Below are positions 1 through 5,815 of a DNA stretch of 5,961 nt, in pieces. Source of the DNA: Geminicoccaceae bacterium. Lineage in GTDB: Bacteria > Pseudomonadota > Alphaproteobacteria > Geminicoccales > Geminicoccaceae. The stretch covers positions 2,084 to 8,044 of the forward strand of contig JAPJRA010000138.1 in the NCBI GenBank assembly GCA_030824835.1. Reading direction: 5' to 3'. Below the pieces are notes generated by a model. It saw only the letters and a list, made by a program, of their open reading frames with translations. It had not been told where the DNA came from and did no database searches. Position 1 is the stretch's first letter. Each line of letters opens with the position of its first letter. The position numbers and the translations under genes were made by a program.

Positions 1-1338
1 ACCGCCGCCGATATCGCGCTGATCGTCGACGCCCAGGGTGTGGTCCGCGATGCGATCAGCGGCGACGAGGAACTGGCCGCGACCTGGCTGGCGGCATGGC
101 AGGGCAAGCCATGGATCGACACGGTCACGGTGGAGAGCCGGCCTAAGATCCAGGCCATGCTCACGGACGCGGCCGACGAGCGACGGCGACACGTCAATCA
201 CGCCCTGCCGCATCATCCCGACCTGCCCGTGCTCTACAGTACGGTCCGGCTCGGCGCCGCCGGCAACCTTGTCGCGCTGGGCCGCGACCTGCGCGCCATG
301 GCGTCCTTGCAGCAGCGCGTGGTCACGGCGCAGCAGTCGATGGAGCGCGATTACTCCCGGCTGCGCCATGTCGAGACACGTTATCGGCTCCTGTTCCAGG
401 TCACCTCGGAGGCCGTGCTGGTCGTCGATGCCTCGAGCTACCGGATCGTCGAGGCGAACCCGGCGGCCAGCCAGCTCCTGGGCGAGACGGCCAAGCGTAT
501 CGTCGGCCGCACCTTCTTTGATGGCTTCGATCCCGCCACCCTGGCCGACGTCCGCACCCTTCTGGCCGGCGTGCAGGCCAGTGGCCGCGCCGAGAACGTG
601 CGCGCCCGACTCGCCGAGGGCCAGCGCGAGCTGCTGGTCTTCGCCTCCCTTTTCCGTCAGGAGAGCGCATCGCTGTTTCTCGTCCGCCTGCTGCCACTCG
701 GCGGTGATGCGGGCAATGTCGCCGTGGCCAAGTCGCGCTTGCTGGAGCTGGTCGAGAGCGCGCCGGACGGCTTCGTCGTCACCGGGCTCGACGGCCGGAT
801 CCTCACCGCCAATGCAGCCTTCCTCGATCTCACCCAGCTCGCGACCGAGGAGCAAGCCCGCGGCGAGTCCCTGGAGCGTTGGCTGGGACGCCCGGGTGTG
901 GACCTCAATGTCCTGATCGCCAACCTGCGCCAGCACGGCACCGTGCGCCTGTTCGCCACCACCTTGCGCGGCGAGTATGGCGCGGCAGCCGAGATCGAGG
1001 TGTCTGCGGTGGCGGTGACCGCCGGTGACCAGCCATGTTACGGCTTCACCATCCGCAACGTAGGCCGCCGGCTGCCGCCCGAATCACGCCTTGGCACGGA
1101 GCTGCCACGCTCGGTCGAGCAGCTGACGGAGCTGGTCGGCCGCGTGCCGCTCAAGGACCTGGTGCGCGAGACCACGGACGTGATCGAGCGTCTGTGCATC
1201 GAGGCCGCCCTGGAGCTGACCGGCGACAACCGCGCCTCCGCCGCCGAGATCCTGGGCCTCAGCCGGCAGAGCCTCTACGTCAAGCTGCGCCGCTACGGGC
1301 TCGGTGACCTGGGCTCGGACGGCACCGACGAAGGTTGA
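1..1338 (+). CDS. ppsR: PpsR/CrtJ, PAS-domain transcriptional repressor of photosynthesis genes (5' partial)
   Basis: PpsR/CrtJ is a cytoplasmic DNA-binding protein that represses bch, crt and puc genes under oxic conditions by binding TGT-N12-ACA palindromes. The frame is open from base 1 (TAADIALIVDAQG...), so the start lies upstream. 445 residues are visible; the family is usually about 460-470, so only some 20-30 are missing. Domains in order (window residues): end of the N-terminal PAS to about 100; a glutamine-rich helical linker (LQQRVVTAQQS, about 103-114); PAS1 about 125-235; PAS2 about 247-355; and a C-terminal Fis-type helix-turn-helix about 395-438 with the hallmark ASAAEILGLSRQSLYVKLRR. 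Only two cysteines are visible: Cys346 near the end of PAS2 and Cys399 (ERLCIEAA) at the HTH, the latter matching the conserved redox cysteine. The GTG at 40 is internal to the domain and is not the start. The 3' end overlaps the convergent hydrolase gene by 46 bp. Confidence 0.95.
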   Translation, partial: TAADIALIVDAQGVVRDAISGDEELAATWLAAWQGKPWIDTVTVESRPKIQAMLTDAADERRRHVNHALPHHPDLPVLYSTVRLGAAGNLVALGRDLRAMASLQQRVVTAQQSMERDYSRLRHVETRYRLLFQVTSEAVLVVDASSYRIVEANPAASQLLGETAKRIVGRTFFDGFDPATLADVRTLLAGVQASGRAENVRARLAEGQRELLVFASLFRQESASLFLVRLLPLGGDAGNVAVAKSRLLELVESAPDGFVVTGLDGRILTANAAFLDLTQLATEEQARGESLERWLGRPGVDLNVLIANLRQHGTVRLFATTLRGEYGAAAEIEVSAVAVTAGDQPCYGFTIRNVGRRLPPESRLGTELPRSVEQLTELVGRVPLKDLVRETTDVIERLCIEAALELTGDNRASAAEILGLSRQSLYVKLRRYGLGDLGSDGTDEG

Positions 1339-2285
1339 CCTGCCGGGACCGCCTGCAGGAAGCGATCATAGTCGGCGAGAAACCGCTGTGGCTGCTCGAA
1401 ATGGGGCAGAGCGCCGGTGTCGTACGGCTGCAGCCGCCAGTTCGACCGCGCCTTGGTCCAGCCGGCCGCGCTGAAATCCTTGAAGTCCCCGCGCGTCGCA
1501 TGCGGTACCCACACCGGCATCTCGAGCTGCTGGTAGACCGAGACGATGTCACGGCTGAACAGCCGACCCGAGACGAAGGCATAGGGCGCGTTCTTGGCCC
1601 CAGGCTGATGCGCCGTCAGGTAGTCGTATTCAGCGAGGCCCTCGTCGATCACCTTCGAGCCGAAGGTCCGCTCCAGGAAATAGCGGATGCTCCGCCGGCT
1701 CACGAGCAGGTCATAGATGGCCTGGCTCCAGATGGGGAACGTAAAGAACCGGTAGAGCCCGGGCACCTCGCGAGTCCCGGCCGACGTGGATGGCGCCGCC
1801 GCGTAGGAGCTGCTGAAACCCGTGGGTGTCACCAACGCCAGGGTGCGCACGCTCGCGGGTCTCTCGGTGGCCGCCCGGGCGACGAACTCCGAGCTCAGCG
1901 AGATCGCCAGCACGTCGACGGGCAACGGCCCGGATTCGGCTTGGATCGCATCGAGCGCGTCGTGGATCGCGGCCACATAGAGGGCCGGATCATAGGGCCG
2001 GTCGCTGCGATCCGAATGGCCGAACCCGGGCAACTCCAAAGCATGGACGCGATGGCTCTGGATCACGTGCTCGAAGATCGGCTTGACCTCGTAGGCCGAG
2101 CCGGCGGCATTGATGCTGTGCACCAGCAGCATGGGCCTGCCCTGCCCGGCGACGTAACAGCCGAGCCTGCCGGCCCGCCCGGCGAGCGTGCGTCGCTCGG
2201 CGCTCAGGGCCGCAGGCAGGGGGGAGGATCCGGTCGGCGAAGCGGCCAAGGTTCTGCCTCGGGCTGGGTACGGGAGCGCCAGCAT
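1293..2285 (-). CDS. Alpha/beta-fold hydrolase, substrate unknown, divergent from bchG
   Basis: A 330-residue alpha/beta-hydrolase, probably cytoplasmic: no signal peptide or membrane segment is visible. Seen in the sequence: the oxyanion-loop segment MLLVHSINAAG (about 52-62), where HS replaces the common HG; the ELPGFGHSDRS loop (84-94); a nucleophile elbow LAISLSSE (126-133) with Ser129 as likely nucleophile in a small-x-Ser-x-small context lacking the usual glycines; a candidate acid Asp267 (RGDFKD); and His295 in LPHFEQPQRFL, the typical position of the catalytic histidine. Residues 160-250 look like a helical cap. The ATG at 2285 is the first in frame but has no clear Shine-Dalgarno sequence, and the first 35 residues look unconserved, so the true start could be later. 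It shares the 2286-2358 promoter region with bchG, suggesting co-regulation with pigment synthesis. BchO, the hydrolase of the Mg-chelatase operon, is an alternative, but the context (ppsR/bchG rather than bchID) argues against it. The substrate is unknown. Confidence 0.85.
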   Translation of the reverse strand: MLALPYPARGRTLAASPTGSSPLPAALSAERRTLAGRAGRLGCYVAGQGRPMLLVHSINAAGSAYEVKPIFEHVIQSHRVHALELPGFGHSDRSDRPYDPALYVAAIHDALDAIQAESGPLPVDVLAISLSSEFVARAATERPASVRTLALVTPTGFSSSYAAAPSTSAGTREVPGLYRFFTFPIWSQAIYDLLVSRRSIRYFLERTFGSKVIDEGLAEYDYLTAHQPGAKNAPYAFVSGRLFSRDIVSVYQQLEMPVWVPHATRGDFKDFSAAGWTKARSNWRLQPYDTGALPHFEQPQRFLADYDRFLQAVPAGQPSSVPSEPRSPSP

Positions 2286-2310
2286 ACTTGCTGGAAAGTT
2301 GAGCGTCGAC

Positions 2311-2328
2311 TGTCAGTCTTCGTTGACG
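2311..2328. promoter_or_regulatory. Candidate PpsR operator, TGT-N12-ACG
   Basis: The sequence TGTCAGTCTTCGTTGACG has the form TGTCA-N8-TGACG. It matches the established PpsR/CrtJ consensus TGT-N12-ACA with correct spacing and one mismatch in the last base. It lies 30 bp upstream of the bchG ATG and overlaps a possible -35 hexamer, a position suited to repression. The regulator gene sits about 1 kb away in the same window. Binding is inferred, not shown. Confidence 0.6.
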
Positions 2329-2342
2329 TTTCCATGTGTCAA
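2323..2342. repeat. Inverted repeat TTGAC-N10-GTCAA in the bchG upstream region
   Basis: A perfect 5-bp inverted repeat (TTGAC at 2323-2327, GTCAA at 2338-2342) shares its left arm with the candidate PpsR operator. Its right arm lies within TGTCAA, a strong PpsR half-site in its own right. The arrangement gives three half-sites in 32 bp and may support binding of a PpsR oligomer; it may also be only a by-product of overlapping promoter elements. Confidence 0.4.
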
Positions 2343-2358
2343 TGGTACCGCGGAGGGC

Positions 2359-3273
2359 ATGGAACCTTCGGCTCAGGCGGCTGCTCTCAATGCGCGACCC
2401 GATTGGGGCGCCGTGCTCGAACTTCTCAAGCCGATCACCTGGTTCGCGTCGATGTGGGCCTTCGGGTGCGGTGTCGTGTCCTCGGGCCTGCCGCTCGCCG
2501 ATCGCTGGCCCGAGGTGCTGGCCGGCATCGTGCTCGCGGGACCGATGGTGTGCGCCACCAGCCAGGCGGTCAACGACTGGTTCGATCGTCACGTCGATGC
2601 CATCAACGAGCCGAACCGGCCGATCCCGTCGGGGCGCGTCCCCGGACGCTGGGGCCTGTACATCGCCATCGGCTGGACCGGCCTGTCGCTGCTGGTGGCG
2701 ACGCTGCTGGGGCCCTGGGGCTTCGGCGCGGCGGTGGTCGGGCTGGCGCTGGCCTGGGCCTACAGCGCGCCGCCGATCCGGCTCAAGCGTAACGGCTGGT
2801 GGGGCAACAGTGCCGTCGCCGCCTGCTACGAGGGTCTGCCCTGGTTCACCGGCGCCGCCGTGATGGTCGGGGGCTGGCCGGGCTGGCCCGTGGTCGTGCT
2901 GGCCGCCCTCTATAGCATCGGTGCGCACGGCATCATGACCCTCAACGACTTCAAGTCGGTCGAGGGCGACCGCCGGATGGGTATAGCCTCCCTGCCGGTG
3001 CTGCTCGGGGTCGAGCGTGCTGCCCACGTCGCCTGCCTGTTCATGGGGCTGGCGCAGCTGGCGGTCATCGTCGTGCTGCTCTGGTGGGCCAAGCCGTTCC
3101 AGGCGGCCATCGTGGCTCTGCTGCTGGTCGTGCAGGTCCGGCTGATGGCCCGCATGCTGCGCGATCCGCGCGCCGCAGCACCGATCTACAACGCCACCGG
3201 CACCACCTTCTACGTCCTCGGCATGCTGACCGCCGCCTGCGCGGTGCGGCTGGCCTTTCCGGTGGGCCTGTGA
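2359..3273 (+). CDS. bchG: Bacteriochlorophyll synthase (geranylgeranyl/phytyl transferase) BchG
   Basis: BchG is an integral-membrane UbiA-family prenyltransferase that esterifies bacteriochlorophyllide a with geranylgeranyl or phytyl diphosphate, the step that makes the pigment lipophilic. The 304-residue product has the usual family length. The first Asp-rich prenyl-diphosphate/Mg2+ motif NDWFDRHVDAINEPNRP is at 72-88, followed by IPSGR to 93. The second conserved loop, TLNDFKSVEGDRRMG, is at 194-208. AYSAPPIRLKRNGWWGN (134-150) is also typical of chlorophyll synthases. About eight to nine hydrophobic segments are visible. ATG 2359 is chosen because the sequence from LKPITW onward is conserved and the family length fits; GGAGG at 2352-2356 lies only 2 nt before it, an unusually short spacing. 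Upstream in-frame codons would run through the candidate operator. Its stop overlaps the start of the next gene as GTGA. Confidence 0.95.
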   Translation: MEPSAQAAALNARPDWGAVLELLKPITWFASMWAFGCGVVSSGLPLADRWPEVLAGIVLAGPMVCATSQAVNDWFDRHVDAINEPNRPIPSGRVPGRWGLYIAIGWTGLSLLVATLLGPWGFGAAVVGLALAWAYSAPPIRLKRNGWWGNSAVAACYEGLPWFTGAAVMVGGWPGWPVVVLAALYSIGAHGIMTLNDFKSVEGDRRMGIASLPVLLGVERAAHVACLFMGLAQLAVIVVLLWWAKPFQAAIVALLLVVQVRLMARMLRDPRAAAPIYNATGTTFYVLGMLTAACAVRLAFPVGL

Positions 3274-4610
3274 CCGCGGCCCCGCTGGGCTGGCTCGGCA
3301 TCGTCCGGCTGGGACTGGTCCAGACGGCACTCGGCGCCATCGTCGTGCTGACGACCTCGACCTTGAACCGGGTGATGGTCGTGGAGCTGGCCCTGCCCGC
3401 GACGCTGCCCGGCGCGCTGGTGGCCCTGCACTATGCGATCCAGATGCTCCGCCCGCGCCTCGGCTATGGCTCCGACGTCTCCGGCCGGGCCACGCCGTGG
3501 ATCGTCGGCGGGATGGGCATTCTCTGCACGGGTGGGCTGCTCGCCGCCGTGGCAACCGCCTGGATGGCCACCAGCCAATGGTCCGGCATCGCCCTTGCCG
3601 TCCTGGCCTTCTTGATGATCGGCGTCGGCGTCGGTGCCTCCGGCACCTCCGTCCTTGTGCTGCTGGCCAAGCGCGTGGTGGAAGAGCGTCGGGCTGTGGC
3701 CGCCACCATTGTCTGGCTGATGATGATCGCAGGGATAGCCGTGACGGCTGGTGTCGCCGGCAGCCTGCTCGACCCGTTCACGCCGACCCGCCTGGTCGCG
3801 GTGGCCGGTGGCGTCGTCGCGTTCGCGTTCGTCCTGACCCTGCTCGCGGTCTGGGGCGTGGAGCGCGGCAGCCATGCGTCGACCAGCACGCAGGCCGGTG
3901 CGAAGGCGCCGTTCCTGCAAGCGCTGGCCGAGGTCTGGGCCGAGCCGCAAGCGCGCCGCTTCACCATCTTCGTGTTCGTCTCGATGCTCGCCTACAGTGC
4001 CCAGGACCTGATCCTCGAGCCCTTCGCCGGGCTCGTCTTCGCCTTCACGCCCGGCGAATCGACCAAGCTCTCGGGCGTCCAGCATGGCGGCGTGCTGCTG
4101 GGCATGATCGCCGTGGCGCTGGCCGGCAGCCTCGGCCGTGGCCGCTTCGGCTCGCTGCGCGCCTGGACCGTCGGCGGCTGCCTCGCCTCGGCGGCGATGC
4201 TGGCCGGCCTCGCCCTCGCCGGCTTCGTCGGCCCGACCTGGCCGCTGCGCCCGACCGTGTTCGGCCTCGGCGTGGCCAACGGCGCCTTCGCGGTCGCGGC
4301 CATCGGCTCGATGATGGGTCTCGCCGGCAAGGGCCGCGAGGCACGCGAGGGCGTGCGCATGGGCCTGTGGGGTGCGGCACAGGCGATCGCCTTCGGCCTC
4401 GGCGGATTCTCGGGCACGGTCGCCGCGGATGTCGCCCGGCATCTCATGGGTGCCCCCGACATCGCCTACGGCACGGTGTTCGCGGGTCAGGCCGTGCTGT
4501 TCATCATCTCGGCCGGCCTGGCCGCCGGCGTTGGCAGGGACACGCAGACGCGCCAGCCTTCTCCTTCCCCCACCACCGGCGTGCCTTGTACCGCCGGGCT
4601 CGGCAGGTGA
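3270..4610 (+). CDS. PucC-family MFS protein (Bch2/ORF428-type, bacteriochlorophyll delivery)
   Basis: A 446-residue integral-membrane protein of the PucC/LhaA branch of the major facilitator superfamily, with about twelve hydrophobic segments. Family signature seen: NRVMVVELALPATLPGALVA (33-52) followed by LHYAIQMLRPRLGYGSD and GRATPWIVGG (to about 81). Also typical are a central loop (about 198-230) between the two six-helix halves, AYSAQDLILEPFAG (241-254) and LSGVQHGGVLLGM (267-279). PucC and LhaA assist assembly of light-harvesting complexes, probably by handing over bacteriochlorophyll; the paralogue between bchG and bchP (ORF428 in Rhodobacter capsulatus) is less well defined. GTG 3270 overlaps the bchG stop as GTGA, which implies translational coupling; upstream in-frame codons are only a shadow of bchG. 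The polar tail after about residue 424 (rich in Pro, Ser and Thr) looks disordered. I am sure of the family and less sure of the exact cargo. Confidence 0.9.
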   Translation: MTAAPLGWLGIVRLGLVQTALGAIVVLTTSTLNRVMVVELALPATLPGALVALHYAIQMLRPRLGYGSDVSGRATPWIVGGMGILCTGGLLAAVATAWMATSQWSGIALAVLAFLMIGVGVGASGTSVLVLLAKRVVEERRAVAATIVWLMMIAGIAVTAGVAGSLLDPFTPTRLVAVAGGVVAFAFVLTLLAVWGVERGSHASTSTQAGAKAPFLQALAEVWAEPQARRFTIFVFVSMLAYSAQDLILEPFAGLVFAFTPGESTKLSGVQHGGVLLGMIAVALAGSLGRGRFGSLRAWTVGGCLASAAMLAGLALAGFVGPTWPLRPTVFGLGVANGAFAVAAIGSMMGLAGKGREAREGVRMGLWGAAQAIAFGLGGFSGTVAADVARHLMGAPDIAYGTVFAGQAVLFIISAGLAAGVGRDTQTRQPSPSPTTGVPCTAGLGR

Positions 4611-4611
4611 G
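4605..4611 (+). promoter_or_regulatory. Shine-Dalgarno sequence for bchP
   Basis: AGGTGAG lies just ahead of the ATG at 4616 and includes the TGA stop of the preceding gene. The AGGTGA core ends 5 nt before the start codon, so this is a good ribosome binding site. It fixes the bchP start and is the best Shine-Dalgarno sequence in the operon. Confidence 0.7.
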
Positions 4612-4615
4612 TGCC

Positions 4616-5815
4616 ATGACGGACATCCGGACATTCGACGCGGTCGTCGTCGGCGGCGGCCCGGCGGGGGCCACGGCCGCGGCCGAGCTCGCCCGCCAGG
4701 GCCGTTCGGTCCTCCTGCTCGACCGGGCCGGACGGATCAAGCCCTGCGGCGGCGCCATACCGCCGCGCCTTATCCGCGACTTCGCGATTCCTGACGAGCT
4801 GCTGGTGGCTCGGGTCAACTGCGCGCGCATGGTCTCGCCCAAGGACGAGAAGGTCGACATGCACATCGAGGGCGGCTTCGTCGGCATGGTCGACCGCGAG
4901 GTGTTCGACGAGTGGCTGCGCGACCGTGCCGCCGCCGCCGGCGCCGAGCGTGCGTCCGGCTCCTTCGACCGGCTTGAGCGCGCGGCCGACGGTACGGCCG
5001 TCATCCGCTATCTGCCGCACGGCGCCCCGCGCGGCAGCGAGCCTGCCGCCGTCCGCGCCAGGGCCGTGATCGGAGCCGACGGGGCAAACTCGCAGGTGGC
5101 ACGCCAAGAGGTCCCCGGCGCGGACAGGATGCGCTTCGTCTTCGCCTACCATGAGATCGTCAAGGCGCCACAAAACGGCGAGGCCGGCTACGATCCGGCC
5201 CGCTGCGACGTCATCTATCGCGGCAGATTTTCGCCCGATTTCTATTCTTGGGTGTTCCCGCACGGCGAAACGGCCAGCATCGGCACCGGCTCGATGAACA
5301 AGGGGTTCTCGCTACGCGGCTCCATCGCCGATCTCCGCCGGACGATCGGCCTTGCCGGCTGCGAGACCATCCGTCGCGAGGGCGCGCCGATTCCGCTCAA
5401 GCCGTTGCGCAGGTGGGACAATGGCCGCGACGTGGTGTTGGCCGGCGATGCCGCCGGCGTCGTGGCGCCCGCCTCGGGCGAGGGAATTTACTATGCCATG
5501 CTGGGTGGGCAGCTCGCCGCCGTCGCCGCCGACGCCTACCTCGCCACCGGCGACGCGCGCGCGCTGGCGGGCGCCCGACGGCAGTTCATGAAGGCGCACG
5601 CCCGGGTGTTCTGGATCCTCGGCATCATGCAGCGCTTCTGGTACGCGAACGACATGCTGCGCGAGCGGTTCGTCAAGATCTGCCGCGACAAGGACGTGCA
5701 GCAGCTGACGTTCGAGTCCTACATGAACAAGGAGCTGGTGCGGAAGAAGCCGATCGCCCACGTCCGCATCTTCTTCAAGGATCTGGCACACCTGTTCGGC
5801 CTCGTCCGCGCGTGA
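4616..5815 (+). CDS. bchP: Geranylgeranyl reductase BchP (bacteriochlorophyll tail reduction)
   Basis: BchP is a FAD-containing, NADPH-dependent reductase that converts the geranylgeranyl tail of bacteriochlorophyll to phytyl by reducing three double bonds, and can act on free geranylgeranyl diphosphate. The 399-residue product has normal length. Motifs: an N-terminal dinucleotide-binding GGGPAG (13-18) in a beta-alpha-beta fold; KPCGGAIPPRLI (43-53), the active-site region typical of geranylgeranyl reductases; the DG motif VIGADGANSQVAR (151-163); and the second FAD motif LAGDAAGVVAPASGEGIYYAM (275-295). The C-terminal part (about 330-399) is the conserved helical tail of this family. ATG 4616 is supported by the AGGTGAG site and by the FAD motif starting at the usual distance. 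It begins 5 bp after the PucC-like gene, and its TGA overlaps the GTG of tspO, so it is an internal gene of the operon. Cysteines are plentiful, as in the family; nothing looks damaged. Confidence 0.95.
   Translation: MTDIRTFDAVVVGGGPAGATAAAELARQGRSVLLLDRAGRIKPCGGAIPPRLIRDFAIPDELLVARVNCARMVSPKDEKVDMHIEGGFVGMVDREVFDEWLRDRAAAAGAERASGSFDRLERAADGTAVIRYLPHGAPRGSEPAAVRARAVIGADGANSQVARQEVPGADRMRFVFAYHEIVKAPQNGEAGYDPARCDVIYRGRFSPDFYSWVFPHGETASIGTGSMNKGFSLRGSIADLRRTIGLAGCETIRREGAPIPLKPLRRWDNGRDVVLAGDAAGVVAPASGEGIYYAMLGGQLAAVAADAYLATGDARALAGARRQFMKAHARVFWILGIMQRFWYANDMLRERFVKICRDKDVQQLTFESYMNKELVRKKPIAHVRIFFKDLAHLFGLVRA

Larger units (their letters stand above)
2286..2358. promoter_or_regulatory. Divergent promoter region between the hydrolase and bchG
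   Basis: This 73-bp gap is the only sizeable intergenic space in the window and is AT-richer than its surroundings. On the minus strand it contains a perfect TTGACA (complement of 2337-2342), followed 17 bp later by a weak AGACTG, a possible -35/-10 pair for the hydrolase. On the plus strand TTGACG at 2323-2328 could be a -35 for bchG, but no good -10 follows (TACCGC at 17-bp spacing). Both candidate -35 boxes coincide with PpsR-like half-sites. The promoter calls are inferred. Confidence 0.5.

Noticed and set aside
38..916. A 292-codon plus-strand frame in the ppsR region
   Set aside because: Arg/Ser/Pro-rich product in the wrong frame of a clear PpsR.
1293..2285. Assignment of the hydrolase as BchO
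   Set aside because: BchO is normally encoded with the Mg-chelatase genes bchI and bchD, which are absent here, and the elbow and oxyanion motifs do not give a convincing match by eye.
2188..2358. Upstream extension of bchG by 57 codons
   Set aside because: It would overlap the divergent hydrolase start and read through the candidate PpsR operator; its residues do not resemble a BchG N-terminus.
1335..2792. A long plus-strand open frame (485 codons) starting at the end of ppsR
   Set aside because: It runs antisense to the recognisable hydrolase and out of frame through bchG. Its product is Arg/Gly-rich without any family motif, the usual mirror frame of high-GC coding DNA.
3084..3269. Upstream extension of the PucC-like gene inside bchG
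   Set aside because: The extra 62 residues are a polar frame-shifted copy of the bchG C-terminus; family similarity starts after GTG 3270.
1990..3555. A 521-codon minus-strand open frame across bchG
   Set aside because: Its product is low-complexity (Arg, Pro, Gly, His, Gln) and antisense to a clear BchG, so it is a GC-driven shadow.
3497..4615. Upstream in-frame extension of bchP by about 370 codons, suggesting a fusion protein
   Set aside because: The extension is an Arg-rich shadow of the PucC-like gene. The FAD motif follows directly after ATG 4616, which has a good ribosome binding site.
3210..4634. A 474-codon minus-strand open frame across the PucC-like gene
   Set aside because: Composition rich in Gly, Arg, His, Asp and Glu, no domain, and fully antisense to a conserved membrane protein.
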